From contig CACHJZ010000001.1 in assembly GCA_902580275.1 (NCBI GenBank), positions 62,001 through 126,000 of the forward strand: DNA of 64,000 nucleotides. The letters are read 5' to 3'. Under the pieces are notes generated by a model. It was not told where the DNA came from and made no database searches. It saw only the letters and a list, made by a program, of their open reading frames with translations. A program made the position numbers and the translations under genes. Every line of letters starts with the position of its first letter. The first letter of the stretch is position 1. Origin of the DNA: an uncultured Pelagibacteraceae bacterium. Its GTDB lineage: Bacteria > Pseudomonadota > Alphaproteobacteria > Pelagibacterales > Pelagibacteraceae. This document shows positions 34,895 to 44,278 of this stretch, one piece after another.

Positions 34895-37234
34895 ATGAGT
34901 AGTGAATTATTTCAAATAAGAGAACCCGGATTGAACGTGTTGCCACCTGGAGTTGAAAGATATGTGGTTAATGGTGGCGGTTTAACAGGAATACAGTTAT
35001 TTCCTGATGATGAAATTGAAATAGTTAATAATGAGGGAAATCAAATCTGTGAGATAGCAGTATTCAATAAAGATGGCAATTCAGATCTTTCACTGCTTAG
35101 CTTAAAAGAGATTAAAGACAGTGCAGAAATAAAAAAAATTTTATCATCAAAAGATGAGACTTCTAGAGTTGCAGCTTATCAATTAAAAAAAAGAAACCTA
35201 AACATAAAGAACTCAAAGTCAGCAATAGTTTTTGATAAAGATGCATCGTGGGGTGAGAAATTAAAATTTAAATCAAAAGACAAGTGTTACAGTATTTTTG
35301 CAGCACCAGGACCTGCAATGCTCGTACATGAACAAAACCCACCTACTGATTTAACAATTTTCATTAAAAGAGCAAATATAGTTAATGATAAAGAGCATTC
35401 CATAATTCCTGATCCTGTTTTTGATCCATTAAATGAAACTAACATCGATAAACAAACTGCAATCTCATTTGAAGTTAAAGAGGGAGACTATATTCAAATT
35501 ATATGTCCAACAGGTAGACAGTGTTCTGACTTTGTAGCTTTTGATACAGCAAAGCTTGAAAAGGGTGTTGAGAAAGGGCTTGACTGGCAAACAACAAGAA
35601 CTTTTATGGGTAATACTTTTCCTGGCCCTGGTTTATACTCAAAGTTTTACGACACAGATCATGAGCCTTTAGTTGAGGTAATAAGAGACACTGTTGGTAG
35701 ACATGATACTTTTAATCTTGCATGCACATCAAAATATTATGAAGATGCTGGATATTTTGGTCATCCAAACTGCTCAGATAATTTAACAGGTGCAATGCAA
35801 AAATATGGCGTACAAAAACAAAAAGGCTGGCATGCGATTAATCTTTTTTTCAACACCTCAGCTGGAGGGCAAAATACAGTTCTATCTGATGAATCTTTTG
35901 CTCGCCCAGGAGATTATGTAATAATGAAGGCTCTAAAAAATTTAACATGTGGTACATCAGCATGTCCAAGTGATATTGATCCATGTAATTCGTGGAATCC
36001 GACTGATATTTTTGTTAGAACTTATGATAAAAATAAAGAATTTACAAAATCATTTGCTTTTAGAATGAAAACAGACGCAGAACCAAAATTAACAAAAAAT
36101 ACAGGTTTTTACGAAAGAACATCAAAACTAACAAGAAACTTTGTTGATGCAAGAGGTTATTGGTTACCAAATGATTACACTAAGCATGGTGTGATAAATG
36201 AATATACAGCGTGTAGGGAAAAAGCTGTTGTTATTGACTTATCTGCTTTAAGAAAATTTGAAATTCTTGGACCTGATGCTGAAGAATTAATGAATTACAC
36301 TTTAACAAGAAATGTAAAAAAATTATCGATTGGTCAAGTTGTTTATTCATCAATGTGTTATGATAATGGATTTATGTTTGACGATGGTACGCTTTTAAAA
36401 ATGAGCGATCATGGATTTAGATGGATTTGTGGTGATGAATATGCGGGCGAATGGTTAAAAGAACAAGCTAAGAAAAAGAATTATAAAGTAAGAATAAAAA
36501 ATTCAAGCGATCAAATAAGCAATATTTCGTTGCAAGGTCCAAATAGTAGAAAAATATTAGAAAAATTTATTTGGACACCACCAACTCAGCCAAAAATATC
36601 AGAATTACAATGGTTTAGATTTACAATTTGTAGAATAAAAGAATTAAGTGGAATACCTCTTCTTGTATCAAGAACAGGATATACTGGAGAATTGGGTTAT
36701 GAAATTTGGTGCCATCCATCTGATGCTCCAAAGGTCTGGGACGTTGTAATGGATGCTGGTAAGGACGAAGGATTGATACCTGCTGGTTTTGGAGCACTTG
36801 ATCTTCTTCGAATTGAAGCTGGGCTGATATTGTTTGGAAATGAATTTGATGGACAAGTTGATCCATTTGAAGCTGGTGTTGGATTTACAGTTCCTCTTAA
36901 AACTAAAAACGAAGATTTTATTGGAAAAGATATTTTGATTAAAAGGAAAGAAAATCCTCAAAAAAAAATGGTTGGTTTAGAACTTGCAGGAAAAGAAAAA
37001 GCTAATCACGGTGATTGTGTTCATATTGGAAGATCACAAGTTGGTATTATTACAAGTGGGTGTATCTCTCCAACTTTAAATAAAAATATAGCACTTTGTA
37101 GAATAGATGTCGGACATTCGGAATTAGATACAGAAGTTGAGGTTGGAAAAATAGATGGTCATCAAAAAAGGATACCAGCAAAAATAGTTCCTTTTCCACA
37201 CTACGATCCAAAAAAATTAAAAGTAAGATCATAA
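34895..37234 (+). CDS. tdm: Trimethylamine N-oxide demethylase (TMAO aldolase)
   Basis: A 779-aa protein from ATG 34895; the track's TTG six bases earlier is less likely. The N-terminal half contains a DUF1989 zinc domain (about 185-345) with candidate ligands in HPNCSDNLTG and CGTSACPSDIDPCN. The C-terminal half (about 395-775) is a GcvT-type folate domain with GRTGYTGELGYEIW-like and FGALDLLRIEAGLILFG segments. This fusion is diagnostic for Tdm, which splits TMAO into dimethylamine and formaldehyde; the folate domain is thought to trap the C1 unit on THF. Divergent tmoX and downstream gmaS/mgs genes agree. It shares TAATG with the next small gene. Confidence 0.92.
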   Translation: MSSELFQIREPGLNVLPPGVERYVVNGGGLTGIQLFPDDEIEIVNNEGNQICEIAVFNKDGNSDLSLLSLKEIKDSAEIKKILSSKDETSRVAAYQLKKRNLNIKNSKSAIVFDKDASWGEKLKFKSKDKCYSIFAAPGPAMLVHEQNPPTDLTIFIKRANIVNDKEHSIIPDPVFDPLNETNIDKQTAISFEVKEGDYIQIICPTGRQCSDFVAFDTAKLEKGVEKGLDWQTTRTFMGNTFPGPGLYSKFYDTDHEPLVEVIRDTVGRHDTFNLACTSKYYEDAGYFGHPNCSDNLTGAMQKYGVQKQKGWHAINLFFNTSAGGQNTVLSDESFARPGDYVIMKALKNLTCGTSACPSDIDPCNSWNPTDIFVRTYDKNKEFTKSFAFRMKTDAEPKLTKNTGFYERTSKLTRNFVDARGYWLPNDYTKHGVINEYTACREKAVVIDLSALRKFEILGPDAEELMNYTLTRNVKKLSIGQVVYSSMCYDNGFMFDDGTLLKMSDHGFRWICGDEYAGEWLKEQAKKKNYKVRIKNSSDQISNISLQGPNSRKILEKFIWTPPTQPKISELQWFRFTICRIKELSGIPLLVSRTGYTGELGYEIWCHPSDAPKVWDVVMDAGKDEGLIPAGFGALDLLRIEAGLILFGNEFDGQVDPFEAGVGFTVPLKTKNEDFIGKDILIKRKENPQKKMVGLELAGKEKANHGDCVHIGRSQVGIITSGCISPTLNKNIALCRIDVGHSELDTEVEVGKIDGHQKRIPAKIVPFPHYDPKKLKVRS

Positions 37235-37584
37235 TGAGTAAAACTACTAAGGATCTTCTTGAATTTTGGGAAGATCAAATGAAGGAGTCTCACACGTCAA
37301 GCAACTATTTTTTTAGAAAATCACCATCTCATTATCATATGATGCTACTTGTAATGAGTGCGTATAAACTTAAACAAAATTTATCAGTAGAGGAATTAAA
37401 AACAAAGCTATTTAAAACCTCACGACCTAAATCGGCATTAATAATTAATGAGGCATGTGAAAAAGGTTTTTTCTATTTAGAGAAAACTTCTAATGATCAA
37501 AGAAAAAAGTTTATTAGACCTAGCAAATCTTTTGTAAACGAATTTAATGATTATCTAAATACCTTAAAAAATTTAAGCTTTTAG
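37234..37584 (+). CDS. Small winged-helix (MarR-like) putative transcriptional regulator
   Basis: A 116-aa protein overlapping the tdm stop by one base. The pattern is three helices (LLVMSAYKLKQNLSVEELKTKLF), a recognition-helix-like segment (TSRPKSALIINEACEKGFFYLEK) and a basic wing (SNDQRKKFIRPSKSFVNEF). This resembles MarR-type or small wHTH regulators, where the D-x-R-K-K wing leads to a last helix. It lacks the long N- and C-terminal dimerisation helices of full MarR proteins. Co-translation with tdm makes it a candidate local sensor for methylamine genes. DNA binding is inferred from pattern only. Confidence 0.62.
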   Translation: MSKTTKDLLEFWEDQMKESHTSSNYFFRKSPSHYHMMLLVMSAYKLKQNLSVEELKTKLFKTSRPKSALIINEACEKGFFYLEKTSNDQRKKFIRPSKSFVNEFNDYLNTLKNLSF

Positions 37585-37674
37585 TGGTTAAACTCTTAGT
37601 TGTAAAACTACTTATAAATTTTATATATAAAAAAAAATATATACTTCTGTCGCAGGAAAAATAAAAATTGAGAT

Positions 37675-39000
37675 ATGTCATTACCGACAAAAGCAAAAGT
37701 AGTTATCATAGGTGGTGGAATTCACGGTCTAAGTACTGCCTGGAAATTATCTCAAAAATATAAAAATCCAAACGACGTAGTAGTTTTGGAAAAGAAAGAT
37801 ACCGCAGCAGGAGCGAGTGGAATTGCATGTGGTGTTGTAAGAAATAATTATTTTCAGCCAGCCATGAGAGAATTAATGGCACACTCTGTTAGCGTTTGGG
37901 AAAGCGATCCTAAAGCATTTAAATATAATCCAGTAGGATATTTGCAGATTTCACCTGAAGTGATGCATAAAGATGTTGCAAGCATTTATGAACAACAAAA
38001 AGCTATTGGCTATGAGTCAGATTTTATTGAGGGAGAAAAAGATTGTTTAAAATACATGAAAACAATCTTTGATGATTGGCAAGCAAAAGGAATTACATCT
38101 GTTCTTCATGAGAAAAAAGGTGGATATGCATTTAACAAAGACTCTATTAAAGCATTAGAAGTAAAAGCAAATAATAACGGAACTAATATTGTTAAAGGAG
38201 TTAAAGTTACTGGGTTTAAAAGGGGAAGTAACAGTAATGCAGTTACTGGTGTTGTAACAGATAAAGGGACTATCGACTGTGAACAGGTTGTTATTGGAGC
38301 AGGACCATGGGTAAGAGATTTTTGGAACATGTTAGAGCTTCCAAAGACAACTGACATAAAAGGCAAAGACGGAAAAATGCACGAAGTTGAAATGTGGAAG
38401 TATTGGTTTTTACAAGAAGGTGTTTTGGGAGTTGATAAAGATTACTTAAAAACAAATGACGGAAAGTTGCCTCCTGTAACGCATGTAGATACTGATGCAC
38501 CTTTATATTCTGATAAAGATGGCAAATTAATTACAGATAAATTGTGGGGAATATATTACAAACCTGATATTGAGGGGCTAGGAGTTCAAGGTGGAACATC
38601 GCCTTATATTGTTGAGAAACATTTTGATAAAGTAAATGTCGACCCGTATGGAATAGAGTCTCCTGAGTATCAAACTACTGATAAATTTTCTGATATGTGG
38701 ACTTCGGCTTTAGCTCATTGTCAAAAAAGATTTGAAGGGAAATCTCATCTATACAGAAAAGGACCATCAGGTGGTTTGGGATGCTTAACTCCAGACTCTT
38801 TTCCTATTTTTGATCGTTTTTTTGAAAATGTTTATATGATTGCTGATGCAAATCATGGTTATAAAATGATTGGTGTTGGACAACTTGTTGCTGAAGAAAT
38901 TATGGGCCACGAAAGCGAATTATTGAAACCATTTAGATTCAATCGTTACGCGAAAGGAGAATTACACCCTACTTCGAACAGTCCTTTTCCATGGAGTTAG
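37675..39000 (+). CDS. DAO-family FAD-dependent oxidoreductase (sarcosine oxidase beta-like)
   Basis: A 441-aa single-domain flavoenzyme. The FAD loop is VVIIGGGIHGLSTAWKLS, with the second contact AAGASGIACGVVRNNYF and the C-terminal FAD segment ADANHGYKMIGVG. It contains extra segments (KGKDGKMHEVEMWKYWF) absent from SoxB, and no GcvT domain is fused. It stands between tdm and the glnT-mgs genes, so an N-methyl amino acid such as N-methylglutamate or sarcosine is a reasonable substrate. No delta, alpha or gamma subunits accompany it, so it would act alone or borrow partners. Spacing of 69 bp to the next gene suggests one transcript. Confidence 0.85.
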   Translation: MSLPTKAKVVIIGGGIHGLSTAWKLSQKYKNPNDVVVLEKKDTAAGASGIACGVVRNNYFQPAMRELMAHSVSVWESDPKAFKYNPVGYLQISPEVMHKDVASIYEQQKAIGYESDFIEGEKDCLKYMKTIFDDWQAKGITSVLHEKKGGYAFNKDSIKALEVKANNNGTNIVKGVKVTGFKRGSNSNAVTGVVTDKGTIDCEQVVIGAGPWVRDFWNMLELPKTTDIKGKDGKMHEVEMWKYWFLQEGVLGVDKDYLKTNDGKLPPVTHVDTDAPLYSDKDGKLITDKLWGIYYKPDIEGLGVQGGTSPYIVEKHFDKVNVDPYGIESPEYQTTDKFSDMWTSALAHCQKRFEGKSHLYRKGPSGGLGCLTPDSFPIFDRFFENVYMIADANHGYKMIGVGQLVAEEIMGHESELLKPFRFNRYAKGELHPTSNSPFPWS

Positions 39001-39069
39001 ACTTACATTATGGACACTAAACTAAATATCCGATACTTTTGTTAAATAAAAATTCTTTAAGGGGGAAAA

Positions 39070-40539
39070 ATGACTGATCTAGAAAAACACGTAAATCAAC
39101 CTGGCAGAGCAAAATTAATCAAAAATGTTAGAGAAAAAATTAACGAATTAGGTATTACATATATTTATTTTCAATTCATTTCAGTAACTGGAAGAGTTGT
39201 AGGTAAAGGAATACCGGCAGATCATTGGGAAAGAACTGCAGAAAAAGGATTTCAATTAGTTTACGGAGCGACAGCAAACTTATTTCTAGATAGACACAAT
39301 AATTACATTGGTTATGGGCCTGAGGCTATGGAACTTGTGGGTATACCTGACCCAGAAACATTTGTTCAGTTACCTTGGGATAAAAGAGTTGGAAGAGTTT
39401 TTTGTACTTGTTTTAGAAATAGAGAAGAAAGAAATAACCCAGGTGGCCACCTAACATCAGATTGTAGAGGAAACCTAAGAATTTTCATGGATGAATTCCA
39501 AAAGAAACATGGGTTAGAATTAAGAGTTGGAACAGAGCCAGAAATGATGTGGCTTACTAAAAACGAGGATGGAACACCAACTGGAAAAGGTTTCTCCAAA
39601 CCTTTCTGTTATCACATAGATCAATTTGAATCTTTGAGACCAGTTTTCATGAAAGTAATTGAATATTCAAAAGCGATGGGTCTTGATATGATTCAAGGAG
39701 ATCATGAAGATGCTCCTGGGCAATTAGAGTTAAATTGGACTTACGATAACGTACTTAGAAATGCAGATAGACTATCTACCTATAGACAAATTTGTGCTCA
39801 AGTCGCTAGAGAACATGGTCTAATTGCATGTTTCATGACTAAACCTTTTATGGGTGTTTCAGCTAGTGGATGTCACACAAACATGTCTTTATGGAAGGGT
39901 GGAAAAATTTCTGTAAATAAATTAGGTAATAAAAAATTACCTGGTGTTGAAGAAGTATTTAGTTATGTCTCAGGTGGAACTAACACGTTTATGCCTGACA
40001 CAAAGGATATGCAATTACCAGGAAAAATTGGATTACAATCAATAGCTGGAATAATGAAACATCTTCCGGCACTTACTGCGTTAGGTTCATCTACTGTTAA
40101 CTCTTATAGAAGATTATGGGACCAAGGTTTTTGGGCTCCAGTTTACGCTGATTGGGGTTATCAAAATAGAACATGCGGTTTAAGAGTTTCAGCGCCTGGA
40201 AGATTTGAATATAGATCAGTTGACTCAATGCATAACCCATACCTTTTAGGGGCAGCTTTATTAAAAGCATGTGACGATGGTATTAGTAATAAAATGAAAC
40301 CTGCGGCTCCAGAGTCTAGAAATATTTACGAAGCACAAAAAGCAGGAAAAGATGTTAAAAAACTTCCATTGAGTTTAGGTGAAGCTTTAGAGAGACTAGC
40401 TGAAGATGATGTAATCAAATCAGCATTACCTGATGAAATGTATAAAGTATTTCACTGGTATAAAAATGATGAATGGGAAAAATTTTTAGGTGCTACGACA
40501 CAATGGGATCTAGATACTTATTTAGATTGTTTACCGTAG
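39070..40539 (+). CDS. glnT: Glutamine synthetase family protein, GlnT/type III-like
   Basis: A 489-aa glutamine synthetase-fold protein with a strong GGGGG Shine-Dalgarno. It has the beta-Grasp segment (YFQFISVTGRVVGKG) and the catalytic-domain motifs EPEMMWL, GDHEDAPGQLELNW, SASGCHTNMSLW and SAPGRFEYRSVD. It is about 50 residues longer than the GmaS at 46144 and clearly a different paralogue. Its position directly before the glutamate-synthase-like trio matches the rhizobial glnT-glxBCD arrangement as I recall it. It may make glutamine or an N-alkylated gamma-glutamylamide for those subunits; the amine specificity cannot be read from sequence. Confidence 0.83.
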   Translation: MTDLEKHVNQPGRAKLIKNVREKINELGITYIYFQFISVTGRVVGKGIPADHWERTAEKGFQLVYGATANLFLDRHNNYIGYGPEAMELVGIPDPETFVQLPWDKRVGRVFCTCFRNREERNNPGGHLTSDCRGNLRIFMDEFQKKHGLELRVGTEPEMMWLTKNEDGTPTGKGFSKPFCYHIDQFESLRPVFMKVIEYSKAMGLDMIQGDHEDAPGQLELNWTYDNVLRNADRLSTYRQICAQVAREHGLIACFMTKPFMGVSASGCHTNMSLWKGGKISVNKLGNKKLPGVEEVFSYVSGGTNTFMPDTKDMQLPGKIGLQSIAGIMKHLPALTALGSSTVNSYRRLWDQGFWAPVYADWGYQNRTCGLRVSAPGRFEYRSVDSMHNPYLLGAALLKACDDGISNKMKPAAPESRNIYEAQKAGKDVKKLPLSLGEALERLAEDDVIKSALPDEMYKVFHWYKNDEWEKFLGATTQWDLDTYLDCLP

Positions 40540-40557
40540 TACAAAAAGGAAAAAAAT

Positions 40558-41499
40558 ATGTGTGGAATTGCAGGATTAATTCATAGAGGAAAATCTTCAA
40601 ACGTAGGTTCCGAGCTTCAGCTAATGTTGCAAGCATTAAAGCACAGAGGTCCAGATTCAACTGGATACGCCCTATATGCTGAAAATGATGGTAAAAATTT
40701 CATAATGAGATTTAAAGTTGGAGAAAATGTTGGAGAAGGAAGCACATCTGTAAATGAAGATGCAAGTGTTTATGATAAAAGAAAAAAATTAGTTGATAAT
40801 ATGCTTAGTGAGTTGGGAGCAAAAGTAATTAAAGAAGATAGATTAACACCTTATTCTTTCAGATATGAAATGGAATTTAATGATGATCTTATGGAATTTT
40901 CAAAAAAGATCGAGAGCATTGAAAGTGTTGAGATATTGTCTATAGGAAAATCTTTAGAATTAATTAAAGATTTAGGTGATGCAGCAGCAGTTTCTGAAAG
41001 ATATGGTTTAGGAGAAGTTAAAGGTACTCATGCAATAGGTCATGCTAGAATGGCAACAGAGTCAGGTGTAGATATTAAATCAGCTCACCCTTTCTGGGGA
41101 TATCCTTTTAGTGATGTTTCAGTTGTTCATAACGGACAATTAACGAATTATTGGAACAATAGAAGAGTGTTAGAAAATAAAGGAATGAGATTTATGTCAG
41201 AATGTGACTCAGAACTTATAGCCGTTTATTTAGCAGAAAAAATGAGAAACGGAGCAACCTTAGAGGAAGGAATGAAAGACTCATTGACTGGTTTAGATGG
41301 AGTGTTTACTTATTTTGTTGCAACAAAAGACTCATTAGGTATGGCAAAAGATACAATGGCTGCAAAACCATTAGTGCTTTATGAATCTGACGACTTAGTT
41401 GCAATGGGATCAGAAGAAATAGCAATAAGATCAATATTACCACAAGAGATAGATACCTATGATCCTTTTGATGGAGAAGTAAAAGTATGGCAAATTTAA
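40558..41499 (+). CDS. mgsA: N-methylglutamate synthase subunit A / GlxB-like class II glutamine amidotransferase
   Basis: A 313-aa Ntn-type amidotransferase. The N-terminus MCGIAGLIHRG exposes the catalytic Cys2, and HRGPDSTGYALY and VVHNGQLTNYWN are the substrate and oxyanion motifs. It corresponds to the amidotransferase domain of glutamate synthase split off as its own subunit. With subunits B and C it would transfer the amide, or methylamide from gamma-glutamylmethylamide, to 2-oxoglutarate. It overlaps mgsB by 13 bp. The glxB name is equally defensible: family data alone do not separate ammonia from methylamine transfer. Confidence 0.85.
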   Translation: MCGIAGLIHRGKSSNVGSELQLMLQALKHRGPDSTGYALYAENDGKNFIMRFKVGENVGEGSTSVNEDASVYDKRKKLVDNMLSELGAKVIKEDRLTPYSFRYEMEFNDDLMEFSKKIESIESVEILSIGKSLELIKDLGDAAAVSERYGLGEVKGTHAIGHARMATESGVDIKSAHPFWGYPFSDVSVVHNGQLTNYWNNRRVLENKGMRFMSECDSELIAVYLAEKMRNGATLEEGMKDSLTGLDGVFTYFVATKDSLGMAKDTMAAKPLVLYESDDLVAMGSEEIAIRSILPQEIDTYDPFDGEVKVWQI

Positions 41500-42341
41500 A
41501 AACTGCAGAGAAAAAAACAAAAGCCCAATCAATGGGTCTTCATACAGAGGTATTAACTGGAAAAACACAACAGAAATTCTTTAATCCAGATGAGGCAGAA
41601 AACTTTTTTTATTGGGGTGCATATGATGTTGATTTCAACAAAAGAACAGACCTTGATGTAAAAGATATGGATTGTAAGGAAGCAAATAGACGAATAGATG
41701 AATTAATGAGTCAAGGATATGGAACTATCGTAATTAAAAATCCACAAGGAAAGCATAGCTTAGGTGTCGGGATTTTAAATAAATTAAATCTAATTTTCGA
41801 AGGAAGCTTAGGTTATTTTGGTGTCGGTTCAATTGATGGACCAATGGTAAGGGTAAATGGAAGAGTCGGCTGGTCTTGTGCAGAAAACATGATGGCGGGT
41901 AAAGTTGTTATTGAGAAAAATGCTGGATCGTGTTTTGGTGCTGCTATAAGAGGAGGAGATTTAATCTGCAAAGGAAGCGTTGGTGCTAGAACTGGAATTG
42001 ACCAAAAAGGTGGAACAATTATTGTTGGTGGAGATGCTGGTGCTTTTACAGGTTTTATGATGCAAAGAGGTAGAATCATCATTATGGGAGATGTTGGTAT
42101 TAATTTAGGAGACTCTATGTACGACGGCACAATATATGTAGGTGGAAAAATTGGCTCATATGGTAGTGATGCGATTGAGTCACCTATGACAAAAAGTGAT
42201 ATAGATTGGTTAAAAAGAAAACTTAAAGTAGCTGAATTAGGCGAAAATTTTGATGTTTCAAAAATGACAAAAGTCGTAGCGGGTAAGAAACTTTGGAATT
42301 ACGATGCATTAGAACCAACTGAGAAAAAAGGAGCTATATAA
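41487..42341 (+). CDS. mgsB: N-methylglutamate synthase subunit B / GlxC-like GXGXG protein
   Basis: A 284-aa protein equivalent to the C-terminal GXGXG right-handed beta-helix of glutamate synthase. Repeating G-rich strands are plain: GGDLICKGSVGARTGID, GGTIIVGGDAGAFTGF, GRIIIMGDVGINLGDS and GTIYVGGKIGSYGSD. The domain holds the other catalytic domains in place. It overlaps mgsA by 13 bp and ends on the base where mgsC begins (TAATG), indicating a fixed-ratio complex. Confidence 0.87.
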   Translation: MANLKTAEKKTKAQSMGLHTEVLTGKTQQKFFNPDEAENFFYWGAYDVDFNKRTDLDVKDMDCKEANRRIDELMSQGYGTIVIKNPQGKHSLGVGILNKLNLIFEGSLGYFGVGSIDGPMVRVNGRVGWSCAENMMAGKVVIEKNAGSCFGAAIRGGDLICKGSVGARTGIDQKGGTIIVGGDAGAFTGFMMQRGRIIIMGDVGINLGDSMYDGTIYVGGKIGSYGSDAIESPMTKSDIDWLKRKLKVAELGENFDVSKMTKVVAGKKLWNYDALEPTEKKGAI

Positions 42342-43732
42342 TGGCAAAGAAAAAAAATGGTAAAAACGGTCATTCAAATGGTAATGGCAAAAGCGAATTC
42401 GCAAAAAGAAACAAAAGTTTATTAGGTTATAATTCAATTTTTACACCTGAAGTTATTGACGATATTCATATAAAAGCACAGTTGGGAAGATACAGAATGC
42501 GTGGGATGGCATTAATGAAAAAAATTCCAACTTTTGATGATTTGGTATTTCTACCAGGAACTTTAACAAGATTTGTAATAGAAGGTTATAGAGAAAAATG
42601 TGAGACTAAAACAGTAATTGGACCTAGATGTGAGAACCCAATTGAATTAGATATACCTGTATATATTACTGGTATGAGTTTTGGTGCACTTTCTTACGAA
42701 GCTAAAACTGCATTAGCAAGAGGTGCAACAATGGCTGGAAGCGCAACGTGCTCTGGAGAAGGTGGAATGATACCAGATGAAAGAAGGTATTCTGAAAAAT
42801 GGTACTATCAATGTATTCAATCAAGATATGGATTTAATCCACATCATGCTCAACTTGCAGATGGAATTGAAGTTTTCATTGGTCAAGGACAAAAAGTTGG
42901 TATGGGTGGTCATTTAATGGGTCAAAAAGTTACTGATCAGGTAGCTGAAATGAGATCACTACCAGCAGGTATCGATCAAAGATCGCCTGCAAGACACCCT
43001 GATTGGCTAGGTCCAGATGATTTAGCATTAAAAGTTCAAGAGTTAAGAGAACTGACAAAAAATAAAGTTCCAATACAATTAAAACTTGGAGCAGCAAAAG
43101 TTTATGATGACGTTCGTATGGCAGCTAAGTGTGACCCTGACTCTATATATTTAGACGGGATGGAAGGTTCAACTGGTGCTGGTCCTCACATTGCAGCAGC
43201 AAATACCGGTATTCCAGGTATTGCAGCTATAAGAGAAGCGAGAAGAGCTATTGATGACGTAGGTAAAACTGGAAAAGTTACTTTAATATATGCTGGTGGT
43301 GTTAGAGATGGAGCTGATATGGCTAAAGCATTAGCGCTCGGAGCTGATGCAATTGCAATAGGTACTGGTGCTATGATTGCATTAAATTGTAATAAAGAAA
43401 TTCCAGAGTCAAACTTTGAAAAAGAAATGGGTGTGCCAGCTGGTCATTGTTACCACTGTCATACAGGCCGTTGTCCAGTTGGAGTAGCAACACAGGATCC
43501 TAAACTTAGAAAAAGATTAAATCCTGATGAAGCAGCACTAAGAGTTTACAATTATTTGCACACAATGACTTTGGAAGCGCAATTATTAGCAAGAGCGTGT
43601 GGTAAAACTAATATTCATTCTTTGGAGCCAGAAGATATGGCAGCTTTAACAATGGAAGCTTCAGCTTTAGCCAAAGTTCCATTATCAGGTACAAACCATA
43701 CTGTAGGAGTTGACGATTTCCACAAAATTTAA
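42341..43732 (+). CDS. mgsC: N-methylglutamate synthase subunit C / GlxD-like FMN synthase domain
   Basis: A 463-aa protein equal to the FMN-binding synthase domain of glutamate synthase. Key segments are YITGMSFGALSYEAKTALARG, SGEGGMI, IQLKLGAAKVYDDVRMA, YLDGMEGSTGAGP and LIYAGGVRDGADMAKALALGADAIAIGTGAM. The Cys cluster GHCYHCHTGRCPVGVATQDP is the site of the iron-sulfur centre. It reduces the imine formed from 2-oxoglutarate and amine to glutamate or N-methylglutamate. The N-terminal 20 residues are a Lys/Gly/Asn-rich tail. The electron donor subunit is not encoded nearby. Confidence 0.9.
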   Translation: MAKKKNGKNGHSNGNGKSEFAKRNKSLLGYNSIFTPEVIDDIHIKAQLGRYRMRGMALMKKIPTFDDLVFLPGTLTRFVIEGYREKCETKTVIGPRCENPIELDIPVYITGMSFGALSYEAKTALARGATMAGSATCSGEGGMIPDERRYSEKWYYQCIQSRYGFNPHHAQLADGIEVFIGQGQKVGMGGHLMGQKVTDQVAEMRSLPAGIDQRSPARHPDWLGPDDLALKVQELRELTKNKVPIQLKLGAAKVYDDVRMAAKCDPDSIYLDGMEGSTGAGPHIAAANTGIPGIAAIREARRAIDDVGKTGKVTLIYAGGVRDGADMAKALALGADAIAIGTGAMIALNCNKEIPESNFEKEMGVPAGHCYHCHTGRCPVGVATQDPKLRKRLNPDEAALRVYNYLHTMTLEAQLLARACGKTNIHSLEPEDMAALTMEASALAKVPLSGTNHTVGVDDFHKI

Positions 43733-43733
43733 A

Positions 43734-44141
43734 ATGGCAAAAAAAAAGAAAAATAAAAAAAAAGTTAAAGAAGTAAAAGGTCAACTAGGTAAAAAAAAAG
43801 AGACCGCTAGAGAAAAAATGATCGGTCAAACAATTGGTTACAGATATGATGTAAACCTTTTACCTGACTACTCTAGATTAACTCCATTTTTAAAAAAATA
43901 TATCGATGCAATGGGTTGGGATGATTTAAATTGGCTTGAAGATGTACATATGGGTTATGAAGAAGATAGACCAGCAGTATTTGATAGAAATGCAAATGGT
44001 TGGGTTACTATACCTAAAAAAATTAAACTTCCTAATAATCAACAAGATAGAGACATGATAGCAAGAGAACTACTTGTAAAATTTCAAATGTCTCCAAATC
44101 ATCCTTTAGTCGATCTTAAAAAAGCTTATAGAAAGTTTTAA
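43734..44141 (+). CDS. Basic hypothetical protein following mgsC
   Basis: A 135-aa protein from ATG 43734, one base after the mgsC stop; the track start at 43710 would overlap mgsC without reason. Residues 1-33 are extremely Lys-rich (KKKKNKKKVKEVKG). The rest reads as a compact acidic-aromatic domain with DVNLLPDYSRLTPFLKKYID, DLNWLEDVHMGYEED and a final helix. I know no family for it. Tight linkage to mgsABC suggests an accessory subunit of that complex, for example an electron-transfer or assembly partner, but no cofactor motif is visible. Confidence 0.78.
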   Translation: MAKKKKNKKKVKEVKGQLGKKKETAREKMIGQTIGYRYDVNLLPDYSRLTPFLKKYIDAMGWDDLNWLEDVHMGYEEDRPAVFDRNANGWVTIPKKIKLPNNQQDRDMIARELLVKFQMSPNHPLVDLKKAYRKF

Positions 44142-44216
44142 GAATCTATCTCAATTTTCATCTACTGCAGGTTGTTTTTAATTTTATTATTTGCGTTCGA
44201 TCTAGGTTTTTAAGCA

Positions 44217-44267
44217 TTGTACTAACTTAACCATCAAATAATATATTCTAAATTTGTTATAACAAAT
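44217..44267 (+). promoter_or_regulatory. Putative amt promoter with a 16-bp palindrome at the predicted transcript start
   Basis: TTGTAC (44217-44222) and TAATAT (44239-44244) are separated by 16 bp. The perfect palindrome ATTTGTTATAACAAAT (44252-44267) begins where transcription would start and ends directly against the GGAGG Shine-Dalgarno (44268-44272). It could be a repressor site or a leader hairpin next to the ribosome site. The other bases of the 137-bp gap 44142-44278 show nothing more. Confidence 0.45.
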
Positions 44268-44278
44268 GGAGGTTTGAA

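Noticed and set aside
39070-40539. Calling the 489-aa synthetase gmaS because it adjoins mgsABC
   Set aside because: The 441-aa protein at 46144 matches GmaS in length and motifs much better; the 489-aa one is GlnT-like.
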